Below, piece after piece: positions 51,783 to 61,476 of a stretch of DNA of 64,000 nt. The translations under genes were made by a program, and so were the position numbers. The first letter of the stretch is position 1, and the number at the start of each line of letters is the position of its first letter. The notes beneath the pieces were generated by a model. It did no database searches. It had not been told where the DNA came from and was given only the letters and a program-made list of their open reading frames with translations. Source of the stretch: Bacteroidota bacterium (GTDB lineage Bacteria > Bacteroidota > Bacteroidia > Bacteroidales > FEN-979); assembly GCA_026391795.1 (NCBI GenBank), contig JAPLDI010000049.1:34594-98593 (forward strand). Reading direction: 5' to 3'.

Positions 51783-51881
51783 GTATTTACGATTTACGAT
51801 TTATGATTTACAATTTACGGCCTCCGAACTTCATTCTTTATTTTTTATTTTTCATTTTTCATTCTTCATTCTTTATTTTAC
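51783..51881. repeat. GAATGAAG and CGTAAAT words between ftsK and lolA
   Basis: In ftsK sense, GAATGAAG/GAATGAAA/AAATAAA units begin right after the TGA stop; after about 15 unique bases come four CGTAAAT heptamers that end at the lolA start codon. Confidence 0.9.
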
Positions 51882-54398
51882 TCATATTTCTCCAAGGTCC
51901 CGGAGATGAATCTCCAGCTGTGTCAGGTCCTTGAACCTCACGTCGCGGGCTTTGCTTCCTTCAAAAGGGCCTACGATCCCTGCGGATTCCAGTTGGTCAA
52001 TGATCCTGCCCGCACGGTTATAACCGAGTTTAAGTTTCCGCTGGATCAGGGAAGTAGATCCCTGCTGGTTCTGTACAATGAGCCGCGCTGCTTCCGCAAA
52101 CAAGGCATCCCGGGAATCCGGGTCGATCTCTCTGTTGCCTTCAGGCTCATCTTCATTGAACTCGGGCAGATGGAATGCATCGGAAAATCCCCTCTGACTT
52201 CCGATGAAATCAGTGAGTTTTTCAATTTCCGGTGTGTCGACAAAAGCGCATTGAAGCCGGATCAGGTCGCTTCCGGTAGAGAGCAGCATATCTCCGCGAC
52301 CAACCAGTTGGTCGGCTCCCCCGGTATCCAGGATCGTCCGCGAATCGATCTTTGAAATTACCCGGAAAGCAATACGTGCCGGAAAATTCGCCTTGATCGT
52401 ACCCGTGATGATGTTAACAGATGGCCTTTGCGTCGCTATTACAAGATGTATTCCCACTGCACGTGCGAGTTGTGCTAGCCTTGTGAGCGGTGTTTCTATC
52501 TCTCTCCCGGCTGTCATGATCAGGTCGGCAAACTCATCAACCACCAGGATCAGGTAGGGGAGAAAGTGATGATCGTGTTCAGGATTCAGTTTCCTTGCAA
52601 TAAATTTCTCATTATATTCTTTGATGTTCCTGACCTGCGCATTTTGTAGAAGGTCATACCGGCTGTCCATTTCAATGTTCAGCGAGTTCAGGGTGCGGAT
52701 GACTTTCTTTGTATCGGTAATAATCGCTTCTTCCGAATCGGGAAGTTTGGCGAGAAAGTGCCGCTCTATTTTCGAAAAGAGTGACAGCTCCACCTTCTTT
52801 GGATCCACCATTACGAACTTGATCTGGGAAGGGTGCTTTTTATAAAGGAGTGAAGTGATGATGGTATTCAGTCCAACCGATTTTCCCTGTCCGGTTGCGC
52901 CGGCCATCAGGATGTGAGGCATCTTGGCAAGGTCAACAATGAAGGTTTCGTTGGAGATCGTCTTTCCAAGTACAAGGGGTAATTCAAAGGTTGTTTTCTG
53001 GAATCGTTCGGAAGCCAGCAACGATTTCATGGAGACGATCTCAGGATTTTTATTCGGAACTTCGATCCCGATGGTTCCCTTGCCGGGTATCGGCGCTATG
53101 ATCCGGATACCAAGAGCAGAGAGACTTAAGGCGATATCATCCTCCAGGTTTTTGATCTTCGAGATCCGTACCCCTGCTTCCGGGACGATCTCGTAAAGTG
53201 TAACCGCCGGACCGATGGTAGCCTTGATCTTGTCTATTTTAATGGAATAGTTGTTCAGGGTCTGAACGATCCTGTTTTTGTTGGCTTCGAGCTCCTCCTT
53301 GTTGACATTGATCTCATCGCCGCCATAATCTTTCAAAAGATCCGTATCCGGGAATTTATAATTGGGCAGGTCGAGCGTAGGATCGTATTTGGTATCCAGT
53401 CCGAAATGAACCTTCTCACCAGCATCCCCGGTATCTGCAACAGGTTCCTCAACCGGTTTTTCGATCTGTAATTCTATTGAACTGGATTCCGGTAGCTTTT
53501 CGGCAGCAGGTTTGGTTTCTTGCTCCACTTCCAATTCCGTCGTCACTGCTTCCTCCGGGTCGGGATCCGCCTTCGGCATGAACCGGTTTCCGTCGGATTT
53601 TTCTTCCTGTACAAACTCTAAATCTGGTTCCGGAACCCTGTTTTCTTCTATTTTTTCAGGCTGAACCTCAGATACCGGAATTTCAATTATTTCCTTTTTC
53701 TTCATCCAGCGAAAAGGGATGTTGAAGGAAATAATCAGGAAACTGAGAAAAATAAACCCAAGGATAATGATCAACCCTGAATAGCCGAGAAAATCCTGCA
53801 GGATTTTATTCAGTTCAAATCCGTAGACCCCATAAAGAACGTCTTCCCCAGGAAAAATCACACTGAGTGCAACCGGGGTCCATACAATTCCAAAAAATGA
53901 ATACTTCAGCGTTCTGACAAGAGGAAAGAGGGTGATCCTGAGCAGGAATTTCATCCCGGTTATAAAGAAGATCGCAACAAACAGGAAGGATGCAACACCA
54001 AACCATTCGGATATGAAAAGATAGGCTGTGAGTGCCCCGATCTTGCCGACCCAGTTTTCAGGGGTTTTACTTTCCAGGAAATGGTTGAGAGTAAAATTGG
54101 AGAAGACCTTATTGGAAAAATCGAAATCCGCTTTCCATGTCAGTGTATAGGAGACAAATGCCAGGAGCAGGTACAAAGAAAACAAGAGGAAGAATAAACC
54201 GATTACCCTGAGATACCTCTCATCCAAAGGTTTCCTGACCTTCTTCTCCTTTTTCGGTTTGGCAGGTTTTTCAGGTTTCCTTTTTTTAGCAGGTTTTTCG
54301 GGTTTTTCAGGCTTTCTCAGGTCCGGGATTTCCGGCTCTTCCCCCTTTGATTCCTGTCTGAATGTATTCGCCCTCAGCGGGTTGATCTTCTTTACCAT
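51882..54398 (-). CDS. ftsK: FtsK/SpoIIIE-type DNA translocase
   Basis: 838 residues. A Lys/Pro/Glu-rich N-terminus (KPEKPEKPAKKRKPEKP) precedes four membrane helices (about residues 65-230), an acidic linker (about 240-340), and the motor domain with Walker A MAGATGQGKSVGLN (about 498-510), Walker B LPYLILVVDEFADL and ATQRPSVNIITGTIK. The gamma domain at the end (IVQNQQGSTSLIQRKLKLGY) would read polar DNA motifs (KOPS). It pumps chromosomes at the division septum. It lies 17 nt behind the DUF4412 gene and before lolA. Confidence 0.96.
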   Translation of the reverse strand: MVKKINPLRANTFRQESKGEEPEIPDLRKPEKPEKPAKKRKPEKPAKPKKEKKVRKPLDERYLRVIGLFFLLFSLYLLLAFVSYTLTWKADFDFSNKVFSNFTLNHFLESKTPENWVGKIGALTAYLFISEWFGVASFLFVAIFFITGMKFLLRITLFPLVRTLKYSFFGIVWTPVALSVIFPGEDVLYGVYGFELNKILQDFLGYSGLIIILGFIFLSFLIISFNIPFRWMKKKEIIEIPVSEVQPEKIEENRVPEPDLEFVQEEKSDGNRFMPKADPDPEEAVTTELEVEQETKPAAEKLPESSSIELQIEKPVEEPVADTGDAGEKVHFGLDTKYDPTLDLPNYKFPDTDLLKDYGGDEINVNKEELEANKNRIVQTLNNYSIKIDKIKATIGPAVTLYEIVPEAGVRISKIKNLEDDIALSLSALGIRIIAPIPGKGTIGIEVPNKNPEIVSMKSLLASERFQKTTFELPLVLGKTISNETFIVDLAKMPHILMAGATGQGKSVGLNTIITSLLYKKHPSQIKFVMVDPKKVELSLFSKIERHFLAKLPDSEEAIITDTKKVIRTLNSLNIEMDSRYDLLQNAQVRNIKEYNEKFIARKLNPEHDHHFLPYLILVVDEFADLIMTAGREIETPLTRLAQLARAVGIHLVIATQRPSVNIITGTIKANFPARIAFRVISKIDSRTILDTGGADQLVGRGDMLLSTGSDLIRLQCAFVDTPEIEKLTDFIGSQRGFSDAFHLPEFNEDEPEGNREIDPDSRDALFAEAARLIVQNQQGSTSLIQRKLKLGYNRAGRIIDQLESAGIVGPFEGSKARDVRFKDLTQLEIHLRDLGEI

Positions 54399-54415
54399 GG
54401 ATGCTCCTAACGAAA

Positions 54416-55096
54416 TTACTGTCCGCCACCGAATTTGCTTTTCAACTCTTCCTGAGTAGTAAGTGTGTAATCTGACGGGATTTCAAAATCCTTTGCAGCC
54501 ACTGTTTTTCTCTCAACGGCGGTTGCACTAAGTTTCATCGTGATCTGCGGCGTGATGATGGAGAATTCCAGGAGAACACCGTTGATATCCTTATAGAGAG
54601 GATTGTCGAAGTTCACCTCTTTACCGCCGAGTTCTTCGGTGAACCAGACGGTCAGGGTTGTTTTTACACCATCCTCATTGGTAGTCACGATGGCTTTCTT
54701 ACAGGTATAACCCGCTATGTTTTTTGTTTCATTCGTAATATTCACTTCCCCTTTTGCCTGGCCTGCATTATCTTTTTCGATCTCTGCAGTAGTCTGTTTG
54801 ATGGCATATTTCTGACCCATCATATTGATCAGGGCAATCTTCGATTTTGTAGCGTAATCAAGGATCTCAACTGTTGTCCCTCCGCCTACATTCATCTCAG
54901 TCCGGGCTTTGGTGCCTTTTGCAGACACAGTCATCACCTTTGGAAACATGTTCATCTGGGCCTCGGTATATTTGGCGTCGGGATAGGATATTTTATAGGT
55001 GATCACGCCTTCGAAGGGTTTTCCTGCCATTAGAACTGCAGAAATTAAGAACAGAAGGGTCAGTGTCAGTGAACTTCTCATGATATTTTTCTTCAT
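54416..55096 (-). CDS. DUF4412-type exported protein
   Basis: 226 residues with a signal peptide (SLTLTLLFLISAVLMAG). The mature part reads PFEGVITYKISYPD, KVMTVSAKGTKARTEM, NMMGQKYAIKQTT and TKNIAGYTCKKAIVT then LTVWFTEELGG, the course of DUF4412 proteins, thought to fold into a half barrel similar to LolA-type carriers. Role unknown. It probably shares a transcript with ftsK and lolA. A minus-strand TACCTTTG (55141-55148) just behind lepB may be its -7 element. Confidence 0.7.
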   Translation of the reverse strand: MKKNIMRSSLTLTLLFLISAVLMAGKPFEGVITYKISYPDAKYTEAQMNMFPKVMTVSAKGTKARTEMNVGGGTTVEILDYATKSKIALINMMGQKYAIKQTTAEIEKDNAGQAKGEVNITNETKNIAGYTCKKAIVTTNEDGVKTTLTVWFTEELGGKEVNFDNPLYKDINGVLLEFSIITPQITMKLSATAVERKTVAAKDFEIPSDYTLTTQEELKSKFGGGQ

Positions 55097-55150
55097 TGTT
55101 TCAGGATTTAAGGGTTTAGAAACAGGCGTCTAGTATAGAACAAAGGTATT

Positions 55151-56665
55151 TTATTTTACAATTCTCAATAATTTGTCCCATCGAATTTTTCCGTCAAACA
55201 AAGACTTGTTGGGATCCAGTGACAGCCATACAAAGACGGCTTTTCCAACCACGTGATCTTCTGGAACAAAACCCCAGTAGCGGGAGTCGGCTGAATTATG
55301 CCGGTTGTCGCCCATCATCCAGTAATAATTCATTTTAAAGGTGTATGTTGAGGATTCCTTGCCGTTAATAAAGATCCGGCCCTCTTTTTCTTCCAGTTTA
55401 TTTCCTTCAAAAACCTTTATAATCCTTCGGTACAAGCAGATGTTATCCTTATTGACAACTATGGTAACTCCACTTTTTGGAACCGTAATGGGCCCAAAAT
55501 TATCCACATTCCACCGGTAGGTGGAATCGAAGGGGAAGAGATCAGGATCCCAAAGACCTGCCTGCCTGATAATGGGTTCGATGGATTTAATGTTACTGTA
55601 TTGTTTCAGTTCTTCCAGTGCCGGTTCTGAAAGTGTGAGTTCATAATTTCCGCTGTTGTCAGTGGAGATATTTTCAGTGATCCCAAGCTTTTCAAAATTC
55701 CGGGCATTGATGGAGGTGCCATCTGTATGAACCAGGTATTTGAACTGGCGTTGTCCGGGGTTCTGCTCTTCCCGGCCATTGATCAAAACCTTCCGGTTTA
55801 CAATCTGGATAACGTCTCCGGGGATGCCGATGCATCGTTTGATGAAATTCTCACGTTTGTCGACCGGCCTGGAGATGATATCACCGAAATAGGACTTATT
55901 GTTCCATACGGATTCTCTCCCGAATTGCCTGACCAGCTGGTAATAGCTTGCATTACTCTGGAACCGTGTTGAAAGTGTATCCCCATCGGGATAGTTGAAA
56001 ACAACAACATCCATGTTCTTGATCTTTTGAAAGCCCGGGAAACGATAATAGGGGAGATTCGGCCATTCAATGTAAGATTTAGTGGCTTCCGTGAGAGGAA
56101 GCGTGTGATGAACAAATGGAAAGGAGAGGGGTGTGTTAGGAACCCTCGGACCAAAATTCACCTTGCTGACGAAAAGGTAATCGCCGACCAGCAGGGTTTT
56201 TTCCATGGATGATGTGGGGATTGTATAGGCTTCAATGAGGAAGATCCGGATGATGCTGGCAGCGATAACGGCAAAAATAATGGCATCAACCCATTCACGT
56301 ACCACTGTTTTTTTGATAACCGGTCTCTTTGCGGGATCAAGGTAGGTCTCCTTTTTTGAAAACCCCAGGTAGGGAAGATAGGCGAAGGGAAACAATACTC
56401 CGAGTGCCTGAGGGCCGAGATCGTACTTTTTAAAGCATTTACAAATCTCTACAGTCATCAGAAGGATCATGAAAACATTAATGAAGGGGATCAGAAGAAA
56501 CAGATACCACCAGAGGGGTTTTTTTATAATCCTGAGCCAGATGTAAAGATTGTAAAAAGGAACAAGGCTCATCCATCCTTTGTAGCCTGATTTCTCAAAG
56601 ATGCCCCATAATCCTGCGAGGCATAGGATGAAAAAAAGAATTGTAACGAGAAGGTATAGGTTCAT
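55151..56665 (-). CDS. lepB: Signal peptidase I, long Bacteroidota form
   Basis: 504 residues. Two to three N-terminal helices of a DUF5684-like segment precede the S26A catalytic domain: EAYTIPTSSMEKTLLVGDYL holds the nucleophile Ser (about 153), ENFIKRCIGIPGDVIQI the general-base Lys (about 276), and MMGDNRHNSADSRYWGFVPE the box E. A long insertion sits between the Lys box and box E (about residues 290-450), usual for this phylum. It removes signal peptides at the periplasmic face. It follows dapB in the par-dapB-lepB run. Confidence 0.95.
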   Translation of the reverse strand: MNLYLLVTILFFILCLAGLWGIFEKSGYKGWMSLVPFYNLYIWLRIIKKPLWWYLFLLIPFINVFMILLMTVEICKCFKKYDLGPQALGVLFPFAYLPYLGFSKKETYLDPAKRPVIKKTVVREWVDAIIFAVIAASIIRIFLIEAYTIPTSSMEKTLLVGDYLFVSKVNFGPRVPNTPLSFPFVHHTLPLTEATKSYIEWPNLPYYRFPGFQKIKNMDVVVFNYPDGDTLSTRFQSNASYYQLVRQFGRESVWNNKSYFGDIISRPVDKRENFIKRCIGIPGDVIQIVNRKVLINGREEQNPGQRQFKYLVHTDGTSINARNFEKLGITENISTDNSGNYELTLSEPALEELKQYSNIKSIEPIIRQAGLWDPDLFPFDSTYRWNVDNFGPITVPKSGVTIVVNKDNICLYRRIIKVFEGNKLEEKEGRIFINGKESSTYTFKMNYYWMMGDNRHNSADSRYWGFVPEDHVVGKAVFVWLSLDPNKSLFDGKIRWDKLLRIVK

Positions 56666-56723
56666 ATGCTAGATGTTTGTGATATATAAACGCAGTTGCA
56701 AGGATTTTCTTATCAGAGTATCC

Positions 56724-57458
56724 TTAAAGATTTGCTGCCAAATGTGAAGACAGGAAGTCTTTCATTTCAAAAATGCCCTTTTTCCCGATAACCCATTCGG
56801 CTGCTTCGATTGCACCGGTTGCAAATCCACGCCGGTTTTTGGCTGTATGAATGATCTCGATCGAATCGACTTCCGATTCATACCTGACCTTGTGGGTCCC
56901 CGGTACATTTTCAGTCCGGAATGACTGTATTTCCAATTCTTCAGGGTTTTCGGACAGTTCCCTGACCCATTTCTCTTTCCGGGAACTGTAGCGGATAATA
57001 TCATTTGCAAGCATGATTGCAGTACCGCTCGGTGCATCCTGCTTATGGATGTGATGGGTCTCCTCAATCACGATTTCGTAATCCGTCCATTTTGACATCA
57101 ATTCGGCCAGTTTTCGGTTCAGGTCAAAGAACAGGTTGACCCCAATGCTGAAATTGGTTGAATGCAAGAGGGTTTGTCCCCGGGCAATACAATCGTGCCG
57201 TATCTGTTCAACATCATCGAACCAGCCCGTAGTGCCTGTCACTATTGGTATGTTGGCATTAAAACAGTGGTAGATGTTGTCGAGGACTGTATCCGGTTGC
57301 GAAAACTCGATGGCTACATCTGCTTCTCCAAGACGGTTGCCGTCCTTCTCCCAGTCTTCAATGGAATCGATGATCAGAACGATTTCATGTTTCCTTAAAA
57401 TGGCGATGCGTTCTATTTCTTGTCCCATCTTGCCATAACCCAGGATCGCTATTTTCAT
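56724..57458 (-). CDS. dapB: 4-hydroxy-tetrahydrodipicolinate reductase
   Basis: Reduces the cyclic intermediate of lysine and diaminopimelate synthesis. 244 residues. N-terminal Rossmann motif MKIAILGYGKMGQEIER, EFSQPDTVLDNI, PIVTGTTGW, and the catalytic EETHHIHKQDAPSGTAIML. It lies 13 nt behind the DUF5683 gene and before lepB on the minus strand. Confidence 0.96.
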   Translation of the reverse strand: MKIAILGYGKMGQEIERIAILRKHEIVLIIDSIEDWEKDGNRLGEADVAIEFSQPDTVLDNIYHCFNANIPIVTGTTGWFDDVEQIRHDCIARGQTLLHSTNFSIGVNLFFDLNRKLAELMSKWTDYEIVIEETHHIHKQDAPSGTAIMLANDIIRYSSRKEKWVRELSENPEELEIQSFRTENVPGTHKVRYESEVDSIEIIHTAKNRRGFATGAIEAAEWVIGKKGIFEMKDFLSSHLAANL

Positions 57459-57470
57459 ACTCTGATTTTT

Positions 57471-58034
57471 TCAGAATTTTAAACAAAACTTTATTCCTGA
57501 TGTGTAATTCCTGTATTGCGCAGCCGGGGGGATTAATGCCGGCTCAACCCGGAGTGAAAGGTCATTTGTGATGTTGTAGGTGAACAGGTGAGCATCAACG
57601 GATGCATCCACCATGTTCAGGGCATACCATATCACGGTAAAGATGATCGTAATCTCCAGGTTCCTCCGGTAATATTCCCTGGATGATAATATGCTTTCCT
57701 TGGGATATTTTTTGACAATATCGCTGTAATTTCCGGTGCTGTCACCATTGGAGCTTTCAATATAGGCGCTTTTATAAGTAAGATAATAATTGGTATTGAA
57801 AACGATCAGGTAGGTAAAAACCCCAAACCCGGCATAGATGATAGGAACTTTCCAGTATTTCTTATTGTATATCTGTCCGAGCCCCGGAAGGCACATCGAC
57901 ATCAGGGTTGCCTTTGTAGGTGAATGTTGTTTCTCAAGAATGGAATCAGGTACAGGCTGATTCAGTTTGACTTTCTGAGCCATCGCTGTGGATCCCAGGA
58001 TAACCAGGATCAGGATGATGATGAATCTCTTCAC
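57471..58034 (-). CDS. DUF5683 membrane protein
   Basis: 187 residues: signal-like N-terminus (FIIILILVILGSTAMAQ), then HSPTKATLMSMCLPGLGQIY and NKKYWKVPIIYAGFGVFTYL with further helices. The SxxLPGxGQIYNKKYWK motif is the mark of DUF5683. In Bacteroidota this gene is regularly found between parB and dapB; its job is unknown. Confidence 0.9.
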   Translation of the reverse strand: MKRFIIILILVILGSTAMAQKVKLNQPVPDSILEKQHSPTKATLMSMCLPGLGQIYNKKYWKVPIIYAGFGVFTYLIVFNTNYYLTYKSAYIESSNGDSTGNYSDIVKKYPKESILSSREYYRRNLEITIIFTVIWYALNMVDASVDAHLFTYNITNDLSLRVEPALIPPAAQYRNYTSGIKFCLKF

Positions 58035-58057
58035 AGCCTCATGGTTTTACCGGTTCC

Positions 58058-58939
58058 CTATAACTTTATGATGATCCGGTCGAATTCTTCATCGGAACGG
58101 AACGGTATGGTGATTGTGCCGTTTCCTTTAGCATGGACTTTCACATCGACCCGGGTGTTCAGTTTCCGGGTAAGGGATTCGCGGATCTGTTCAAATTTCG
58201 GAGGAAGAACAGTTGGCTCCTGGCGTGTTGTGAACTGTTTCCCGGGAACCAGATTCCTTACAATATCCTCTACCTGTCTGACCGACAATTTCTTTTCAAA
58301 GATCCTGTGGAGAATGATCAGCTGGGTATTCACATCGTCGATGGTGATCAATGCACGGGCATGTCCCATGGTGATCTTTTTATCGCGGATGGCGATCTGG
58401 ATCTCGGTGGGGAGTTTCAGCAGGCGGATGTAGTTTGCAACGGTTGACCGGTCTTTCCCTACTTTCTGGCTCAGTTCTTCCTGTTTCATTTTGCATTCAT
58501 CCAGCAGACGCTGAAAACTGATGGCGATCTCCAGCGGGTTCAGTTCTTCCCGCTGAATATTCTCTACCAGCGCAAGTTCAAGCATCTGCTCGTCGTTTGC
58601 AATCCGGATGAAGGTGGGAATTTCCGACAATCCTGCAAGTTTGGCAGCTTTTAGACGGCGTTCACCTGAGATCAGCTGGTACTTGTCATATCCTAGTTTC
58701 CTGACGGTGATGGGCTGGATGATTCCCTGGGACTGAATGGAAAGTGTTAATTCGGCAAGTTCTTCCTCGTTGAACCGGGTTCGGGGTTGAAAAGGGTTGG
58801 GTTCAATTTTCTCAACTGCAATATGCGCGATGGCGCCGACTACATATTCACCGGAGATATCACGAGAAGTGATGTCAGTTTCCGGACTTTCCAGGATTGC
58901 GCTCAGGCCTCTTCCCAATGCCTTCTTTTTACCTTGCAT
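58058..58939 (-). CDS. parB: Chromosome-partitioning protein ParB
   Basis: 293 residues. N-terminal KKKALGRGLSAILE, CTPase/ParB box ERRLKAAKLAGLSEIP, ENIQREELNPLEIA, helix-turn-helix EELSQKVGKDRSTVANYIRL, and a C-terminal dimer domain. It binds centromere-like parS sites and loads condensin. Its start codon directly follows the parA stop. I did not find a convincing full parS palindrome in the window. Confidence 0.95.
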   Translation of the reverse strand: MQGKKKALGRGLSAILESPETDITSRDISGEYVVGAIAHIAVEKIEPNPFQPRTRFNEEELAELTLSIQSQGIIQPITVRKLGYDKYQLISGERRLKAAKLAGLSEIPTFIRIANDEQMLELALVENIQREELNPLEIAISFQRLLDECKMKQEELSQKVGKDRSTVANYIRLLKLPTEIQIAIRDKKITMGHARALITIDDVNTQLIILHRIFEKKLSVRQVEDIVRNLVPGKQFTTRQEPTVLPPKFEQIRESLTRKLNTRVDVKVHAKGNGTITIPFRSDEEFDRIIIKL

Positions 58940-59743
58940 CTAGATGTCGATTTGTTTTTCAGATGATTTAAGCCGTGTCATTTCATTTTTCTGGAGTATC
59001 TCCCGGGCCAGGTTGAGGTAATTGATCGCCCCCATACTGTTGATGTCGTGCATCATGATCGTGTTACCGAAACTTGGGGCTTCACCCAGCTTGGTGTTGC
59101 GGTTGATCAGGGTGTCAAACACCATTTGCTGAAAATGTGTCTTTACCTCTTCTGCTACCTGCCGTGAAAGATTCAGGCGGTTATCAAACATGGTGAGGAG
59201 GATCCCTTCAATATCCAGTTCTGGATTCAGTCTTGATTGTACTATTTTAATGGTGTTCAGGAGTTTCCCGAGGCCTTCAAGTGCAAAGTATTCACATTGC
59301 ACCGGTATGATCACAGAATCCGCTGCAGTAAGTGCGTTGATAGTGATCAGTCCGAGGGAAGGAGAACAATCGATGATGATGAAATCGTAATTCCCCCTGA
59401 CTTTCCCAACCACCTTTTTCATCATTTTTTCCCGGTTGGGGAGGTTGATCATTTCCACTTCTGCTCCGACGAGGTCAATGTGCGCCGGCATCAGGTCAAG
59501 GTTCGGGGTGGATGTATTGAGGATGATGTTTTCGGGTTCCACATCATCGATGATACACTCATAGACGCTGGTCTTGACGTTTCTGGGATCGAAACCAACG
59601 CCGGAGGTGGCATTCGCCTGCGGATCGGCATCGATAAGCAGTGTTTTATACTCAAGTACAGCAAGGCCTCCTGCCAGGTTAATGGCTGTCGTGGTTTTTC
59701 CAACTCCCCCTTTCTGATTTGCTATCGCAATGACTTTCCCCAT
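58940..59743 (-). CDS. parA: Chromosome-partitioning ATPase ParA (Soj type)
   Basis: 267 residues. Deviant Walker A IANQKGGVGKTTTAINLA, LLIDADPQANATSGVG, DFIIIDCSPSLGLITINAL. It partners ParB. A minus-strand TAATTTTG (59802-59809) about 60 nt upstream may be the -7 element of the par operon. First gene of a run through parB, DUF5683, dapB and lepB. Confidence 0.95.
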   Translation of the reverse strand: MGKVIAIANQKGGVGKTTTAINLAGGLAVLEYKTLLIDADPQANATSGVGFDPRNVKTSVYECIIDDVEPENIILNTSTPNLDLMPAHIDLVGAEVEMINLPNREKMMKKVVGKVRGNYDFIIIDCSPSLGLITINALTAADSVIIPVQCEYFALEGLGKLLNTIKIVQSRLNPELDIEGILLTMFDNRLNLSRQVAEEVKTHFQQMVFDTLINRNTKLGEAPSFGNTIMMHDINSMGAINYLNLAREILQKNEMTRLKSSEKQIDI

Positions 59744-59840
59744 TTTTCGGGTCGAATTATTTAGAATGATGACTTAATCGTACTATAACCTGCAAAGGTC
59801 GCAAAATTATCCTTTAAAAGCAATGTGTTGAAAACTGTTG

Positions 59841-59871
59841 AAAAATAAAAAAGCCACCCTTCAGGATGGCT
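59841..59871 (-). terminator. Intrinsic terminator of the DUF3276 gene
   Basis: On the minus strand AGCCATCC-TGAA-GGGTGGCT makes an 8-bp stem with one U-G pair, followed by TTTTTTATTTTT. It separates the DUF3276 gene from the par operon. Confidence 0.85.
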
Positions 59872-59895
59872 GAATTTGTTAGAAATTGATGCAAC

Positions 59896-60297
59896 CTATT
59901 TCTCAATCGTGTCTGAACTCAGATCATCAAAGGAGATGTCAGTATGCTTGCTGGTTTCATGGTCTTCGGAAGTATGGTGATATTCTTCCTGCTCAGGTTC
60001 CGGACGATCAGGCGCCTTACCGGTCTGGATGAATTCAATGGCATCACTGAGGCCGTTGTTGAATTTCTCGAAATCCTCCCGGTACAGGAAGAGTTTGTGC
60101 TTTTCGTAAAAGAACTTTCCCTGTTCATTGTTGAACCGCCTCTTGCTTTCGGTGATGGTCAGGTAACGTTCATCCGCAATGGTGGCCTTTACATCAAAAA
60201 AATAGGTTCGTTTTCCTGCCCGGACGGTCCTCGAAAATATCTCTTCCTTATCCCGATCCCTGTCTCTGTCCCTGTCCACTTTTTCATTCTCTTCCAT
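59896..60297 (-). CDS. DUF3276 (PUR-alpha-like) nucleic-acid-binding protein
   Basis: 133 residues. A stretch of alternating Arg-Asp (VDRDRDRDRDKEE) precedes a PUR-like domain: EIFSRTVRAGKRTYFFDVK, RYLTITESKRRF, KHKLFLYREDFEKF. The C-terminus is acidic. The family resembles eukaryotic PUR-alpha and binds single-stranded DNA or RNA in Bacteroidota and spirochaetes. Start at 60297 (MEENEKVDRD). A minus-strand TAATTTTG at 60347-60354 is a likely -7 element; a terminator follows. Confidence 0.88.
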   Translation of the reverse strand: MEENEKVDRDRDRDRDKEEIFSRTVRAGKRTYFFDVKATIADERYLTITESKRRFNNEQGKFFYEKHKLFLYREDFEKFNNGLSDAIEFIQTGKAPDRPEPEQEEYHHTSEDHETSKHTDISFDDLSSDTIEK

Positions 60298-60470
60298 CGT
60301 GCTTTTCTTTTGAAATGTGACTCTCAAATTAGTTCTTCAATGAACGCAAAATTATAAATAATATTTGAAAGAAATGCGTATTTTGAGAAGAAGGGAAAAA
60401 AATCAAGAAATTATGATTAGTTTTGCGTGGCATTTGAGAACTGTTTGTTGTTCTTTTTCATACCCATTTT

Positions 60471-61430
60471 ATGCTTGGCAGAAGGCATTACAGGATCAAG
60501 GTTTTTCAGGCGCTTTACGCCTGGTTCCAGGGTGGTGAAAGCCGCCAGGACGTTGCAGAAAGAGCCCTTCTGCAGAGCATTGATAAAATCACCGAACTTT
60601 ATTACCTGCAATTTTCTTTTTTTCTTGAAGTGATTGAGTTTTACCGGATGCGTTCCGAAGACGGAAAAAACAAGTTCTACCCGACGGAAGAAGAGCTGAA
60701 TCCCAACATGAAACTTCTTGAGAATTCCGTGATTACAGGCCTTCAGCAAAATAAGGGACTTCAAAAACAGTTCCATAACTTCAAATTTTCGTGGACGGAA
60801 GAGCAGGAGATGGTCCGTAAGATCTACCTGAAGGTAAAGAACCTGAAAGATCTGCGTTCCTACTTCAACCAGGAAACAAGTTCTTTTGAGACCGACCGTG
60901 ATATCGTTTACCGCATCTTTAAAAAGTGCATTTCAAAATCGGCTGAACTTCAGTTCTATTGTGAAGAACGGAACATCTTCTGGGTTGAGGATTATCAGTC
61001 GGCAGCCCTCTTCATCCTGAAAACCCTAAAGCAAATTCCTGAAGGGTTTCCCGACACCGGATCGCTGGTTTCGCTCTTTCCGAAAGATGAGGATGACGAT
61101 CCCAAGGAGGATAAAAAGTTCATCGTAGAGTTGTTCCAGAAAACCATTGCACAAAGTGAAAAGCTCGAAGAGCTGATCCGATTGAAAACAAAGAACTGGG
61201 AACTTGAGAGGATTGCTCTTACCGATATCATCCTGATCAAGATGGCAATGATTGAGCTGATGCATTTTCCTTCCATCCCCGTTAAAGTGACCCTGAACGA
61301 ATATATCGAGTTGTCAAAACTGTTCAGTACCCCAAAAAGCAAATTGTTCATCAACGGTTTACTTGATAAATTGGTCGAAGATCTTAAGAAAGAGAAAAAA
61401 ATCAAGAAAAAGGGGAGAGGCTTGCTATAA
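60471..61430 (+). CDS. nusB: Transcription antitermination factor NusB, long Bacteroidota form
   Basis: 319 residues, about twice the length of E. coli NusB, as usual in this phylum. The N-terminus (MLGRRHYRIKVFQALYAWFQ) and C-terminal half (ELERIALTDIILIKMAMIELMHF, VKVTLNEYIELSKLFSTPKS) form the NusB bundle; a helical insertion lies between. It binds boxA RNA with NusE for rRNA antitermination. TAGTTTTG at 60418-60425 is a candidate -7 element. porQ follows 46 nt downstream on the same strand. Confidence 0.94.
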   Translation: MLGRRHYRIKVFQALYAWFQGGESRQDVAERALLQSIDKITELYYLQFSFFLEVIEFYRMRSEDGKNKFYPTEEELNPNMKLLENSVITGLQQNKGLQKQFHNFKFSWTEEQEMVRKIYLKVKNLKDLRSYFNQETSSFETDRDIVYRIFKKCISKSAELQFYCEERNIFWVEDYQSAALFILKTLKQIPEGFPDTGSLVSLFPKDEDDDPKEDKKFIVELFQKTIAQSEKLEELIRLKTKNWELERIALTDIILIKMAMIELMHFPSIPVKVTLNEYIELSKLFSTPKSKLFINGLLDKLVEDLKKEKKIKKKGRGLL

Positions 61431-61476
61431 TATTTCCGCAGCATCCTCGTTATTTAAAAAATAATAAGCAAAGACT